From: Burkholderiales bacterium C2
Lineage (GTDB): Bacteria; Pseudomonadota; Gammaproteobacteria; Burkholderiales; Burkholderiaceae_C
Length of the DNA stretch: 64,000 nucleotides
Assembly: GCA_005503085.1 (NCBI GenBank)
Contig: SCOI01000018.1
Location: 1-64,000 of the forward strand
Direction of reading: 5' to 3'
Of the stretch, positions 44,305-52,838 are shown in pieces (the stretch's first letter is position 1; each line of letters begins with the position of its first letter). The translations under genes were made by a program, and so were the position numbers. The notes under the pieces were generated by a model. That model saw only the letters and a program-made list of their open reading frames with translations, did no database searches and was not told where the DNA came from.

Positions 44305-45071
44305 TGATTCACGCGGACTGGCTGCGCCCCGACTGGGGCCTGGATCATGTGCGGGCCTTCATGACCACGCGCGCCGGCGGTGTCAGCCAGGGCGCTTGCG
44401 CCAGCATGAATGTGGGGCTGTCGGTCGGTGACGATCCGGCGGCGGTGGCGCACAACAAGGGACTGATCGAACAGGCGCTGGGCGCGCCGGCGCGCTTTGT
44501 CTGGCAGGTGCATGGCGCGGCGGTGCTGCGCCTGCGGCCCGAGCATGGGCTGCCGGGCGCGGAACGGGTGCAGGCCGATGCCATCGTCAGCACGCTGCCG
44601 GGGCTGGGCCTGGCGATCCAGGCGGCCGACTGCCTGCCGGTGCTGTTCGCGGCGCCCGGTGGCGTCGGTGGTGCCCATGCCGGCTGGCGCGGGCTCTCGG
44701 CCGGCGTGCTGGAGAACACCGTGGCCGCGCTCTGCGAGGAGGCCCGCTGCGTGCCGCAGGACATCCATGCCTGGATGGGGGCCTGCATCGGCCCGGCGGC
44801 CTTCGAGGTCGGCGAGGACGTATTGCAGGCCTTTGGCGCGACGCCCTCAGACCTCGATCCGGCGCTGTTCCGCTATCAGGCCAATGCGCAGGGTGAGCCG
44901 CGCTGGCGCGCCGATCTGGTGGCGCTGGCGCGGCGGCGTCTGCAGGCGGCCGGCCTGGTGCACATCAGCGGCGGGCACTGGTGCACCCATGGCGATGCCT
45001 CACGGTTTTTCTCCTTCCGCCGCAGCCGGCTCGACGGACGCATGGCCGCCGTGATCCGGCTGCTCGGCTGA
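44301..45071 (+). CDS. pgeF: Peptidoglycan editing factor PgeF, multicopper-like laccase fold
   Basis: A 256-residue protein of the YfiH/PgeF (DUF152) family. TTRAGGVSQGACASMNVG, WQVHGAAVLRL, AADCLPVLF and GGAHAGWRGLSAGVLENTV hold the conserved His-Cys-His metal site. In E. coli PgeF removes mis-incorporated L-Ser from peptidoglycan precursors; purified relatives oxidise phenols. Coupled to maiA by ATGA. Its last 72 bases overlap a convergent small membrane protein gene. Confidence 0.92.
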   Translation: MMIHADWLRPDWGLDHVRAFMTTRAGGVSQGACASMNVGLSVGDDPAAVAHNKGLIEQALGAPARFVWQVHGAAVLRLRPEHGLPGAERVQADAIVSTLPGLGLAIQAADCLPVLFAAPGGVGGAHAGWRGLSAGVLENTVAALCEEARCVPQDIHAWMGACIGPAAFEVGEDVLQAFGATPSDLDPALFRYQANAQGEPRWRADLVALARRRLQAAGLVHISGGHWCTHGDASRFFSFRRSRLDGRMAAVIRLLG

Positions 45072-45272
45072 GGGGGGCTCGGCGGCCTCGGCCCGGCGGC
45101 GCGCCGCGCGCCGTGCCGGTGTGCCCAGCAGATACATCACGATGCTGATCGGCAGCGCACCATAGAGCACAAAGGTGACGATCGCACCCAGCACCGTGCC
45201 CTGGCTGCTGGTGGCCTCGGCCAGGGCCATCATCAACGCAACATAAAGCCAGGCGATTGCAACCAGATACAT
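45000..45272 (-). CDS. Small conserved membrane protein
   Basis: A 90-residue protein with two hydrophobic helices (about 1-20 and 28-50) and a charged C-terminal tail (RRAARRRAEAAEPP). MYLVAIAWLYVALMMALAEATSSQGTV is a pattern I recognise from short conserved Burkholderiales proteins near PHA synthase. The last 72 bases, coding the variable tail, run antisense through the end of pgeF. Function unknown. It is divergent from phaC, so the shared region 45273-45385 may hold both promoters. Confidence 0.7.
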   Translation of the reverse strand: MYLVAIAWLYVALMMALAEATSSQGTVLGAIVTFVLYGALPISIVMYLLGTPARRAARRRAEAAEPPSAEQPDHGGHASVEPAAAEGEKP

Positions 45273-45385
45273 GGCAAGTCATCAGAAGGTAAGTTGAGAA
45301 GGGTACAACATGGGTACGGCCGGCTGTGGCAAGCTTCTTGCCTGAGTCGAGACGAACCGGGCCACCCCGGCCCCAGAGGAGACAC

Positions 45386-47080
45386 ATGAAGCGCAAGCCC
45401 AGCCCTGCCGAGGCCCCTGGCCCGGATGTCAATGCCGCCGCTGCCGATCTGACGGCCGGCCTTGGCGAGATGTGGAAGACGGTGGCGGGTCTGCAGATCC
45501 CGATCGAGGCCCTCAGCGGCCTGCAGGCCGACTATCTGAAGCAGGCCACCGAGCTCTGGAACGCCTCGCTGCACGGCGCCAAGCTGCCGGCACCGGCGGA
45601 CCGGCGCTTTGCCGGCGAGGCCTGGAGCGCCAACCCGGCCGGCAGCTTCGTGGCCCAGCTCTATCTGCTGAACGCCCGCACCCTGCAGCAGATGGCCGAC
45701 AAGGTCGAAGGCGACGAGAAGACCAAGGCGCGCATCCGCTTCGCCGTCCAGCAATGGGTGGACGCTGCCTCGCCCAGCAACTACCTGGCGCTCAATCCCG
45801 AGGCGCTGCGCCTGGCGCTGGACAGCAAGGGCGAGAGCATCGCCAAGGGCATGCAGCAGCTGTGGGGGGATGTGCAGCGCGGCCACCTGTCGCAGACCGA
45901 TGAGAGCGCCTTCGAGGTGGGCCGCAATGTGGCCACCAGCGAGGGCAGCGTGGTGTTCGAGAACGAGTTCTTCCAGCTGCTGGAATACAAGCCGCTGACG
46001 GCCCAGGTGTTCGAGCGCCCGCTCCTGATGGTGCCGCCCTGCATCAACAAGTACTACATCCTCGATCTGCAGCCCGAGAACTCGCTGATCCGCTATGCGG
46101 TGGAGCAGGGCCATCGGGTCTTTGTGCTCAGCTGGCGCAACCCGGACGAGAGTTGCAAGAGCTGGACCTGGGACGACTATATCGAGCAGGCCGCGATCAA
46201 GGCGATCTCGGTGGTGCAGCAGATCAGCGGCGCCCAGACCATCGATACGCTGGGCTTCTGTGTCGGCGGCACGATTTTGTCCACCGCGCTGGCGGTGCTG
46301 GCCGCGCGCGGCGAGCAGCCGGCCGCCAGCCTGACCCTGCTGACCACCTTGATCGACTTTTCCAGCAACGGCATCCTTGATCTGTTTGTCGACGAGGGCT
46401 CGGTGCAGCTGCGCGAGATGACCATAGGCCCGGCCTCGCCCAAGGGCCCGGGGCTGCTGAAGGGTCAGGAGCTGGCCACCACCTTCAGCTTTCTGCGCCC
46501 CAACGACCTGGTCTGGAACTATGTGGTGGGCAACTACCTGAAGGGCGAGGCGCCGCCGCCTTTTGATCTGCTGTACTGGAACGGTGACTCGACCAATCTG
46601 CCCGGCCCGATGTATTGCTGGTATCTGCGCCACACCTATCTGCAGAACGAGCTGCGCATTCCGGGCCGGCTGAGCGTCTGCGGCGAAAAGCTGGACCTCG
46701 GCCTGATCGAGGCGCCGGTCTACATCTACGGCTCGCGCGAGGACCATATCGTGCCCTGGGACAGCGCCTACCGCAGCACCCAGGTGCTCAAGGGCAAGAA
46801 GCGCTTCGTGCTGGGCGCGTCCGGCCATATCGCCGGTGTGATCAACCCGCCGGCCAAGAAAAAGCGCAGCCACTGGATAGGCAAGACAGCGGCCCTGCCG
46901 GCCACTGCCGAGCAGTGGATGGAGACGGCGGTCGAGCATGCCGGCAGCTGGTGGCCCGACTGGGCGGCCTGGCTGGCCGGCCATGCCGGCGCCAAGAAGG
47001 CCGCGCCCAAGACCCCCGGCGGCAAGGGCTACAAGGCCATCGAGCCGGCGCCCGGCCGCTACGTCAAACAAAAAGCCTGA
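45386..47080 (+). CDS. phaC: Class I poly(R)-hydroxyalkanoate synthase
   Basis: PHA polymerase of 564 residues that joins (R)-3-hydroxyacyl-CoA into storage polyester. The lipase-like box is GFCVGG with Cys292; Asp453 (REDHIVPWD) and His481 (SGHIAGV) complete the triad, with the same spacings as C319/D480/H508 of Cupriavidus necator PhaC1. [18 protein letters not shown] and WRNPDES are class I landmarks. The N-terminus is shorter than in C. necator by about 27 residues. GAGGAGAC lies before the ATG. First gene of phaC-phaA-phaB. Confidence 0.97.
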   Translation: MKRKPSPAEAPGPDVNAAAADLTAGLGEMWKTVAGLQIPIEALSGLQADYLKQATELWNASLHGAKLPAPADRRFAGEAWSANPAGSFVAQLYLLNARTLQQMADKVEGDEKTKARIRFAVQQWVDAASPSNYLALNPEALRLALDSKGESIAKGMQQLWGDVQRGHLSQTDESAFEVGRNVATSEGSVVFENEFFQLLEYKPLTAQVFERPLLMVPPCINKYYILDLQPENSLIRYAVEQGHRVFVLSWRNPDESCKSWTWDDYIEQAAIKAISVVQQISGAQTIDTLGFCVGGTILSTALAVLAARGEQPAASLTLLTTLIDFSSNGILDLFVDEGSVQLREMTIGPASPKGPGLLKGQELATTFSFLRPNDLVWNYVVGNYLKGEAPPPFDLLYWNGDSTNLPGPMYCWYLRHTYLQNELRIPGRLSVCGEKLDLGLIEAPVYIYGSREDHIVPWDSAYRSTQVLKGKKRFVLGASGHIAGVINPPAKKKRSHWIGKTAALPATAEQWMETAVEHAGSWWPDWAAWLAGHAGAKKAAPKTPGGKGYKAIEPAPGRYVKQKA

Positions 47081-47120
47081 TCGAACACAGGCCTCATCCT
47101 CACTTTCACCGGAGAAGACA

Positions 47121-48302
47121 ATGACTGAAGACATCGTGATCGTCGCCGCGGCCCGTACCGCCATCGGCAAGTTCGGCGGCAGCCTGGCCAAGACCGCGGC
47201 GCCGGATCTGGGTGCGGCGGTGGTCAAGGACCTGCTGCGCCGCGCCAAGCTGGAGGCCGGCCAGATCAGCGAGCTGATCCTGGGCCAGGTGCTGACCGCC
47301 GGCTCGGGCCAGAACCCCGCGCGCCAGACCGTCATCAAGGCCGGCCTGCCGCACGGCGTGCCGGCCTTCACGATCAACAAGGTTTGCGGCTCGGGCCTGA
47401 AGGCCGTGATGCTGGCCGCGCAGGCGATCCGTGATGGCGACAGCGAGATCGTCATCGCCGGTGGCCAGGAGAGCATGAGCCTGGCGCCGCATGTGCTGCC
47501 CGGCTCGCGCGAGGGCCAGCGCATGGGTGACTGGAAGCTGATCGACACCATGATCGTCGACGGCCTGTGGGATGTCTACAACCAGTACCACATGGGCATC
47601 ACGGCCGAGAACGTCGCCAAGGCCCACGGCATCAGCCGCGAGCAGCAGGACGCGCTGGCGCTGGGCTCGCAGCAGAAGGCCGCCGCCGCGCAGGACGCCG
47701 GCCGCTTCAAGGACGAGATCGTGCCGGTGCTGATTCCGCAGAAGAAGGGCGATGCACTGGTGTTCGACGCCGACGAGTTCATCAACCGCAAGAGCAATGC
47801 CGAGGCGCTGGCCGGCCTGCGCCCCGCCTTCGACAAGGCCGGCAGCGTGACCGCCGGCAATGCCTCGGGCCTGAACGACGGCGCCGCCGGCCTGGTGATC
47901 ATGAGTGCGAAGAAGGCCGCCGCGCTGGGCCTGATCCCGCTGGCCCGCATCGCCTCCTATGCCAGCGCCGGTCTGGACCCGGCCGTGATGGGCATGGGCC
48001 CGGTGCCGGCCGCGCAGAAGGCGCTGGCCCGCGCCGGTTGGAAGCCGCAGGACCTGGACCTGCTGGAGATCAACGAGGCCTTCGCGGCCCAGGCCTGCGC
48101 CGTTCATCAGGAGATGGGCTGGGACACCGGCAAGGTCAATGTCAACGGCGGTGCGATCGCGCTGGGCCATCCGATCGGCGCCTCCGGCGCCCGCATCCTG
48201 GTGACCTTGCTGCACGAGATGCAGCGGCGCGATGCGAAGAAGGGCATCGCCTCGCTGTGCATCGGCGGCGGCATGGGTGTAGCGCTGACCGTCGAGCGCT
48301 GA
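47121..48302 (+). CDS. phaA: Acetyl-CoA acetyltransferase, beta-ketothiolase
   Basis: Biosynthetic thiolase of 393 residues that condenses two acetyl-CoA to acetoacetyl-CoA. The acyl-accepting Cys89 is in [10 protein letters not shown], His near 349 in [15 protein letters not shown], and the second Cys near 379 in SLCIGGGMG. The length equals that of classical PhaA. A GGAGA site precedes the ATG, 40 bases after phaC. It feeds PhaB in the same operon. Confidence 0.96.
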   Translation: MTEDIVIVAAARTAIGKFGGSLAKTAAPDLGAAVVKDLLRRAKLEAGQISELILGQVLTAGSGQNPARQTVIKAGLPHGVPAFTINKVCGSGLKAVMLAAQAIRDGDSEIVIAGGQESMSLAPHVLPGSREGQRMGDWKLIDTMIVDGLWDVYNQYHMGITAENVAKAHGISREQQDALALGSQQKAAAAQDAGRFKDEIVPVLIPQKKGDALVFDADEFINRKSNAEALAGLRPAFDKAGSVTAGNASGLNDGAAGLVIMSAKKAAALGLIPLARIASYASAGLDPAVMGMGPVPAAQKALARAGWKPQDLDLLEINEAFAAQACAVHQEMGWDTGKVNVNGGAIALGHPIGASGARILVTLLHEMQRRDAKKGIASLCIGGGMGVALTVER

Positions 48303-48436
48303 ATGAGTAAGGGCGAACCCGCTTGACCCTGGACGGGGCTTGGCGGAGCCTAGGGACGCGTCTTCTTCGAAGCAGAGACAAGGCCTTTCCGGGCGCGTAG
48401 GACGCGGCGCCGAAGGAAGGCGTGAAGGAGATTCAT

Positions 48437-49177
48437 ATGAGCGATAATAAAGTGGCCTACGTGACCGGCGGCATGGGTGGCATCGGCACCGCGATGTGCC
48501 AGCGTCTGCACAAGGAAGGCTTTACCGTGATCGCCGGTTGCGGCCCGAGCCGCGATTACGACAAATGGCTGACCGAGCAGGCCGCGCTGGGCTACAAGTT
48601 CTATGCCTCGGTCGGCAATGTCGGTGACTGGGACTCCACGGTCGCCGCCTTCGACAAGGTCAAGGCCGAGCACGGCACGGTCGATGTGCTGGTCAACAAC
48701 GCGGGCATCACCCGCGACGGCATGTTCCGCAAGATGAGCAAGGCCGATTGGGACGCGGTGATGAACACCAATCTGGACAGCATGTTCAATGTCACCAAGC
48801 AGGTGATCGAGGGCATGCTGGACAAGGGCTGGGGCCGCATCATCAATATCTCCTCGGTCAACGGCGAGAAGGGCCAGTTCGGCCAGACCAACTACTCGGC
48901 GGCCAAGGCCGGCATGCACGGCTTCACGATGGCACTGGCGCAGGAAGTGGCCAGCAAGGGCGTGACGGTCAATACCGTCAGCCCGGGCTATATCGGCACC
49001 GATATGGTCAAGGCCATCAAGCCCGAAGTGCTGGAAAAGATCGTCGCGACGATTCCGATCAAGCGCCTGGGCACGCCGGAAGAAATTGCCGCCATCGTCG
49101 CCTGGCTGGCTGGCGAAGACTCCGGTTTCACGACCGGCGCCGACTTCAGCTGCAACGGCGGGCTGCATATGGGGTGA
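48437..49177 (+). CDS. phaB: Acetoacetyl-CoA reductase
   Basis: NADPH-dependent short-chain dehydrogenase of 246 residues that makes (R)-3-hydroxybutyryl-CoA for PhaC. TGGMGGIG (residues 10-17) is the coenzyme motif, NNAGITRD the structural motif, the catalytic Ser lies in ISSVNGEKGQFGQTNYSAAK with Tyr and Lys in YSAAK. The GEKGQFGQTNYSAAKAG block is specific for PhaB. GAAGGAG precedes the ATG. The 134-base gap after phaA holds no gene beyond a seven-codon open frame (48303-48326). Two strong hairpins follow its stop. Confidence 0.96.
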   Translation: MSDNKVAYVTGGMGGIGTAMCQRLHKEGFTVIAGCGPSRDYDKWLTEQAALGYKFYASVGNVGDWDSTVAAFDKVKAEHGTVDVLVNNAGITRDGMFRKMSKADWDAVMNTNLDSMFNVTKQVIEGMLDKGWGRIINISSVNGEKGQFGQTNYSAAKAGMHGFTMALAQEVASKGVTVNTVSPGYIGTDMVKAIKPEVLEKIVATIPIKRLGTPEEIAAIVAWLAGEDSGFTTGADFSCNGGLHMG

Positions 49178-49223
49178 TTGGGGACAGCGAGCAGCCCTGC
49201 GGCTGCTTGCTCGCCCCAATCAC
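49174..49223. terminator. Long imperfect hairpin after phaB
   Basis: GTGATTGGGG (49174-49183) pairs with CCCCAATCAC (49214-49223), and an inner GCGAGCAGCC / GGCTGCTTGCTCGC can pair around CTGC. It includes the phaB stop codon. There is no T-tract, so it is either an mRNA-stabilising structure or a terminator that needs help. Confidence 0.55.
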
Positions 49224-49247
49224 GCCGCTGGCCTGCAGGCCAGCGGC
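49224..49247. terminator. Perfect 24-base palindrome after phaB
   Basis: The sequence reads GCCGCTGGCC, TGCA, GGCCAGCGGC and is its own reverse complement. It follows the first hairpin directly and stands 17 bases before the convergent IclR stop. Probable shared transcript end for phaB and the IclR gene. Confidence 0.55.
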
Positions 49248-49264
49248 CGGGTGGGCGTGTGGCT

Positions 49265-50086
49265 TCACCCCGCCCGCAACTGCAACAACCTCGAAATCCC
49301 CTGCGCCGCCTCCAGCAGCCGGGGCAGGCAGCTCGCCAGCATGGTGTCGGGCGGCGTGCGGTTGACCTGGCCGCTGACGTTGAGCGCCGCGATGGCGCGG
49401 CCGCTGCGGTCGACGATGGGTGCGGCCAGCGACACCAGTCCTTCTTCGAGTTCCTGATTCACCAGACACCAGCCCTGCTCGCGCGCGGCGGCGATACGCT
49501 CGCGCAACTCGTCCAGATGCATCACGGTGCGGCCGGTATGGGCCTGCAGCTGCACGCCGCTCAGATGCGCCTCGAGTTCCTCGGCGTTCATCGAGGCCAG
49601 CAGCACCCGCCCCATCGAGGTGCACCAGGCCGGCAGCCGGCTGCCCAGGCCCAGATTGATGCTCATGATCTTGCGTGCCGGCACCCGCAGCACATAGACG
49701 ATGTCCTGCCCCTCCAGCACGGCGGCCGAGCAGCTTTCCTTCAGATCGGCCACCAGGTTCTGCATCACCGGCTCGGCAAACTGCCACAGCGGCTGCGAGG
49801 ACAGATAGGCAAAGCCCAGGTCGAGGATCTTGGGCGTCAGCGAAAACAGGCGGCCGTCGCTGCGCACATAGCCCAGGGTCTCCAGGGTCAGCAGGATGCG
49901 GCGCGCGCCGGCGCGGGTCAGTCCGCAGCGTTTGGCCACCTCGGTGAGGGTCTGGCGCGGGGCCTCGGCGCTGAAGGCGCGGATCACGGACAGTCCGCGG
50001 GCGAAGGATTGCACATAGCTGTCGCCGGGCTTGAGGTCCGGCAAGGCGGCGGTGGGGGCTTCCGTCATGGGGCGCAGTATAGGCAT
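49265..50086 (-). CDS. IclR-family transcriptional regulator
   Basis: A 273-residue regulator. The N-terminal winged helix includes SFARGLSVIRAFSAEAPRQTLTEVAKRCGLTRAGARRILLTLETLGYV (residues about 27-75), and the C-terminal effector domain has SMGRVLLASM and GRAIAALNVSGQ. It is closest in pattern to the PcaR/PobR subgroup that controls aromatic-acid (beta-ketoadipate) genes, but no such genes are present nearby. ATG 50086 or ATG 50068 may be the start. Divergent from the AIM24 gene; the shared 52 bases may contain its operator. Confidence 0.9.
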   Translation of the reverse strand: MPILRPMTEAPTAALPDLKPGDSYVQSFARGLSVIRAFSAEAPRQTLTEVAKRCGLTRAGARRILLTLETLGYVRSDGRLFSLTPKILDLGFAYLSSQPLWQFAEPVMQNLVADLKESCSAAVLEGQDIVYVLRVPARKIMSINLGLGSRLPAWCTSMGRVLLASMNAEELEAHLSGVQLQAHTGRTVMHLDELRERIAAAREQGWCLVNQELEEGLVSLAAPIVDRSGRAIAALNVSGQVNRTPPDTMLASCLPRLLEAAQGISRLLQLRAG

Positions 50087-50138
50087 GGCAAGTTTGGTTA
50101 CGATCTCGCCCGTTTTGTTCTGTTTTCAGGAGTTGGCA

Positions 50139-50951
50139 ATGGCAATGGACGTGGTGGATTACGAGATCAAGGGCAGCGAGATGCAGTTCGTCGAGGTCGA
50201 GCTCGACCCGGGCGAGGCCGCGATCGGCGAGGCCGGCAGCATGATGTTCATGGACGCCGGCATCGCGATGGACACGGTGTTCGGCGACGGCTCCGCCCAG
50301 CAGGGCGGTTTCTTCGGCAAGCTGCTGGGCGCCGGCAAGCGCCTGGTGACCGGCGAATCGCTGTTCACGACCATCTACACCAATAACGCCGGCGCCAAGC
50401 AGCGCGTCGCCTTTGCCGCCCCCTATCCGGGCAAGATCCTGCCGATGGATCTGAGCAAGATGGGCGGCACGCTGATCTGCCAGAAGGACGCCTTTCTGTG
50501 CGCGGCGCGCGGCGTCTCGCTGGGCATCGCGATCCAGCAAAAGCTCAGCACCGGCTTTTTCGGCGGCGAGGGCTTCATCATGCAAAAGCTCGAGGGCGAC
50601 GGCCTGGCCTTTGTCCATGCCGGTGGCACCTGCCTGCGCCGTACTCTGGCGCCGGGCCAGACCTTGATGGTCGATACCGGCTGCGTCGTGGCCTACACAC
50701 CCAGCGTCAACTTCGAGATCCAGTACGTCGGCAAGATCAAGACGGCGCTGTTCGGTGGCGAGGGCCTGTTCCTGGCCAAGCTCAGCGGTCCCGGCGAGGT
50801 CTGGCTGCAAAGCCTGCCCTTCTCGCGCCTGGCCTCGCGCATCTTCGCCGCCGCGCCGCAGAACGGTGGCCGCCGCGAGGAAGGCTCGCTGCTGACCGGC
50901 GTGGCTGGAGCCGGTCTATTGGGCGGTCTTTTGGGCGGTGACGACGAATAA
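50139..50951 (+). CDS. AIM24/TIGR00266-family protein
   Basis: A 270-residue beta-rich cytosolic protein of the AIM24 family. FVEVELDPGEAAIGEAGSMMFMD, LTGESLF/TTIYTN, KILPMDL, ISIAIQQKL-like GVSLGIAIQQKL, GGEGFIMQKLEGDGLAF and a Gly-rich tail (GLLGGLLGGDDE) match. Function is unknown in bacteria; the yeast relative is a mitochondrial scaffold protein. An AGGAGT site precedes ATG 50139. It is followed by a clear terminator, so it is a single-gene unit. Confidence 0.88.
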   Translation: MAMDVVDYEIKGSEMQFVEVELDPGEAAIGEAGSMMFMDAGIAMDTVFGDGSAQQGGFFGKLLGAGKRLVTGESLFTTIYTNNAGAKQRVAFAAPYPGKILPMDLSKMGGTLICQKDAFLCAARGVSLGIAIQQKLSTGFFGGEGFIMQKLEGDGLAFVHAGGTCLRRTLAPGQTLMVDTGCVVAYTPSVNFEIQYVGKIKTALFGGEGLFLAKLSGPGEVWLQSLPFSRLASRIFAAAPQNGGRREEGSLLTGVAGAGLLGGLLGGDDE

Positions 50952-50976
50952 GCCTTCGTTTCCCGGCCCTACACTC

Positions 50977-51007
50977 AAGGCAGTGCTCGCACTGCCTTTT
51001 GTTTTTT
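50977..51007 (+). terminator. Rho-independent terminator after AIM24-family gene
   Basis: Perfect 9-base stem AAGGCAGTG / CACTGCCTT with loop CTCG, followed by TTGTTTTTT. Confidence 0.92.
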
Positions 51008-51042
51008 ATGGGCTGCGGGCGAACGCTATCCAAGGACTCTCG

Positions 51043-52044
51043 ATGCGAACCCCTTTCTGGCCGCGCGCTGCGGCCGCCTTGATGCTTGGGCTCATGGCTG
51101 CCGGGGTGCAGGCCAGCACCGGCAGCAAGCCGATCTTTGTGCTCAATTCGCTGGACGCGGACATCAGCGTGATCGACCCGGTCAGCTTCACCCAGATCAA
51201 GCGCATCCCCACCGGCAAGGAGCCGCACCATCTCTACCTGAGCCCGGACGAGAAGTCCCTGGTGGTGGCCAATGCGCTGGGCGATTCGCTGACTTTTGTC
51301 GACCCGCGCACGGCCGAGGTGCAGCGCGTGCTGCGCGACATTCCCGACCCCTACCACCTGCGTTTCTCGCCCGACATGAAGTGGCTGGTCACCACGGCGA
51401 ACCGGCTCGACCATGTGGCGCTGTACCGCTGGCTGCCGAGCAATGCGGCGGCGCCGCTGCAGCTGGTCAAGCGCATCGAGGCGCCGAAGATCCCCAGCCA
51501 TCTCTCGATCGACAGCCGCAGCCGCGTGGTCTATGTGAGCCTGCAGGGCAGCGACGAACTGCTGGCCATCGACCTGGCGACGCAGACTCCGCGCTGGAAG
51601 ATCAAGGTCGGCAAGATGCCGGCCGATGTCTATCTGACGCCGGACGACAAGCACCTGCTGGTGGCGCTGACCGGCGATATGCTGGTCGAGGTCTACAACG
51701 TCAGCGGCCCTCAGCCGCAGCTGGTGCGCCGCATCGTGACCGGCAAGGGCGCGCATTCCTTCCGAGCGCTGGGCGATGGCCGCCATGTGCTGGTCAGCAA
51801 CCGCGCGGCCAACACCATCAGCAAGATCGCACTGGCCGATTTCAGCGTAGTCGGCGAGCTGCCCGGCCCGGGCGGGCCGGACGATATGGATGTGTCGGCC
51901 GACGGCAAGACCCTGCTGGTCACCTCGCGCTGGGCGCGCAAGCTGACCCTGGTCGATATCGAGCGTCGCCAGGTGCTGCGCCAGGTCAAGGTGGGCCGCT
52001 CGCCGCATGGCGTCTGGACCCTGGATCACGCGCCCCGGCAATGA
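51043..52044 (+). CDS. Secreted YVTN-type beta-propeller protein
   Basis: A 333-residue protein with a signal peptide (about 1-25, ending GVQAS) and at least six propeller blades, each with the pattern VLNSLDADISVIDP, LYLSPDEKSLVVANALGDSLTFVD, VYLTPDDKHLLVAL and MDVSADGKTLLVTSRWARKLTLVD. Such YNCE/YVTN proteins are periplasmic or surface scaffolds or lactonase-like enzymes. The next gene starts inside its stop (ATGA), linking it to a secreted polysaccharide deacetylase. Confidence 0.85.
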   Translation: MRTPFWPRAAAALMLGLMAAGVQASTGSKPIFVLNSLDADISVIDPVSFTQIKRIPTGKEPHHLYLSPDEKSLVVANALGDSLTFVDPRTAEVQRVLRDIPDPYHLRFSPDMKWLVTTANRLDHVALYRWLPSNAAAPLQLVKRIEAPKIPSHLSIDSRSRVVYVSLQGSDELLAIDLATQTPRWKIKVGKMPADVYLTPDDKHLLVALTGDMLVEVYNVSGPQPQLVRRIVTGKGAHSFRALGDGRHVLVSNRAANTISKIALADFSVVGELPGPGGPDDMDVSADGKTLLVTSRWARKLTLVDIERRQVLRQVKVGRSPHGVWTLDHAPRQ

Positions 52045-52838
52045 AGATCCAATGGCTGGGACTGCTGTTGCTGGCGGCGCTGCCGGCCCAGGCCTGCCAG
52101 AGCGGCGAGAAGCCGGTCTATCTGACTTTCGATACCGGCCATATGGGTGTCGCCCCGCTGCTGGCCTCGCTGATCAAGAAGCACGAGCTGCGGCTGAGCT
52201 TCTTCCTCGCCAACGAGCCGACGCTGGACGGCGGTGCCAGCCTGGACGCGCAATGGGCGCCCTGGTGGCGCGAGCGTGCCGGCGAGGGTCATGACTTCGG
52301 CTCGCACACCTGGGACCACGACATCTGGCTGAAGGACCTGGCGCCGCTGAAGGGCGAGGCACGCTTTCGCTTTCGCACCGTGGCCGGGCAGCAGACGCCC
52401 CGGGTGCGCGAGCTGACGGCTGCGCAGTACTGCGAGGCGCTGCAGCAGCCGGCGCGGCGCTTTGCCGAGATGACGGGGCGGCCGATGGCGCCGCTGTTCC
52501 GCGCCCCCGGCGGCAAGACCTCGCCGGCCCTGCTGGCGGCGGCCAAGGCCTGCGGTTTCGAGCATGTGGGCTGGAGCGCGGCCGGTTTCCTGGGCGACGA
52601 GCTGCCCAGCGACCGCTATCCGAATGCCCAGCTGCTGGCCAAGGCGCTGCGCGAGATCCGGCCCGGCGACATCCTGCTGGCCCATCTGGGCATCTGGTCG
52701 CGCCAGGAGGCCTGGGCGCCGGCGGTGCTGGAGCCGCTGGTGCTGGGGCTCAAGCAGCGCGGCTTCTGCTTCGCGCCGCTGCGCGAGCATCCCCGCTATG
52801 CCGCGCTGATGGCGGCGCAGACTGCCAAGAGGCCCTGA
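52041..52838 (+). CDS. Secreted polysaccharide deacetylase (NodB-like)
   Basis: A 265-residue protein with a signal sequence (1-19, ending AQAC, which could also be a lipobox). Motif 1 is LTFDTGHMG, with Gly in place of the usual second metal-binding Asp-Asp-Gly order (TFDDG), and motif 2 is GSHTWDHD; RAPGG is motif 3 and a C-terminal ILLAHLG gives the last His. Substrate may be a peptidoglycan or capsule sugar. Overlaps both neighbours (ATGA before, TGATG after), so it is inside a tight operon. Confidence 0.85.
   Translation: MKIQWLGLLLLAALPAQACQSGEKPVYLTFDTGHMGVAPLLASLIKKHELRLSFFLANEPTLDGGASLDAQWAPWWRERAGEGHDFGSHTWDHDIWLKDLAPLKGEARFRFRTVAGQQTPRVRELTAAQYCEALQQPARRFAEMTGRPMAPLFRAPGGKTSPALLAAAKACGFEHVGWSAAGFLGDELPSDRYPNAQLLAKALREIRPGDILLAHLGIWSRQEAWAPAVLEPLVLGLKQRGFCFAPLREHPRYAALMAAQTAKRP

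Noticed and set aside
45328-45342. Inverted repeat GGCAAG-CTT-CTTGCC upstream of phaC as a PhaR operator
   Set aside because: It does not share the TTTGCTGCA core of the phasin dyads and is short; it may be a chance repeat.
48303-48326. Seven-codon open frame between phaA and phaB
   Set aside because: Too short to judge, with no ribosome site of its own; probably chance.
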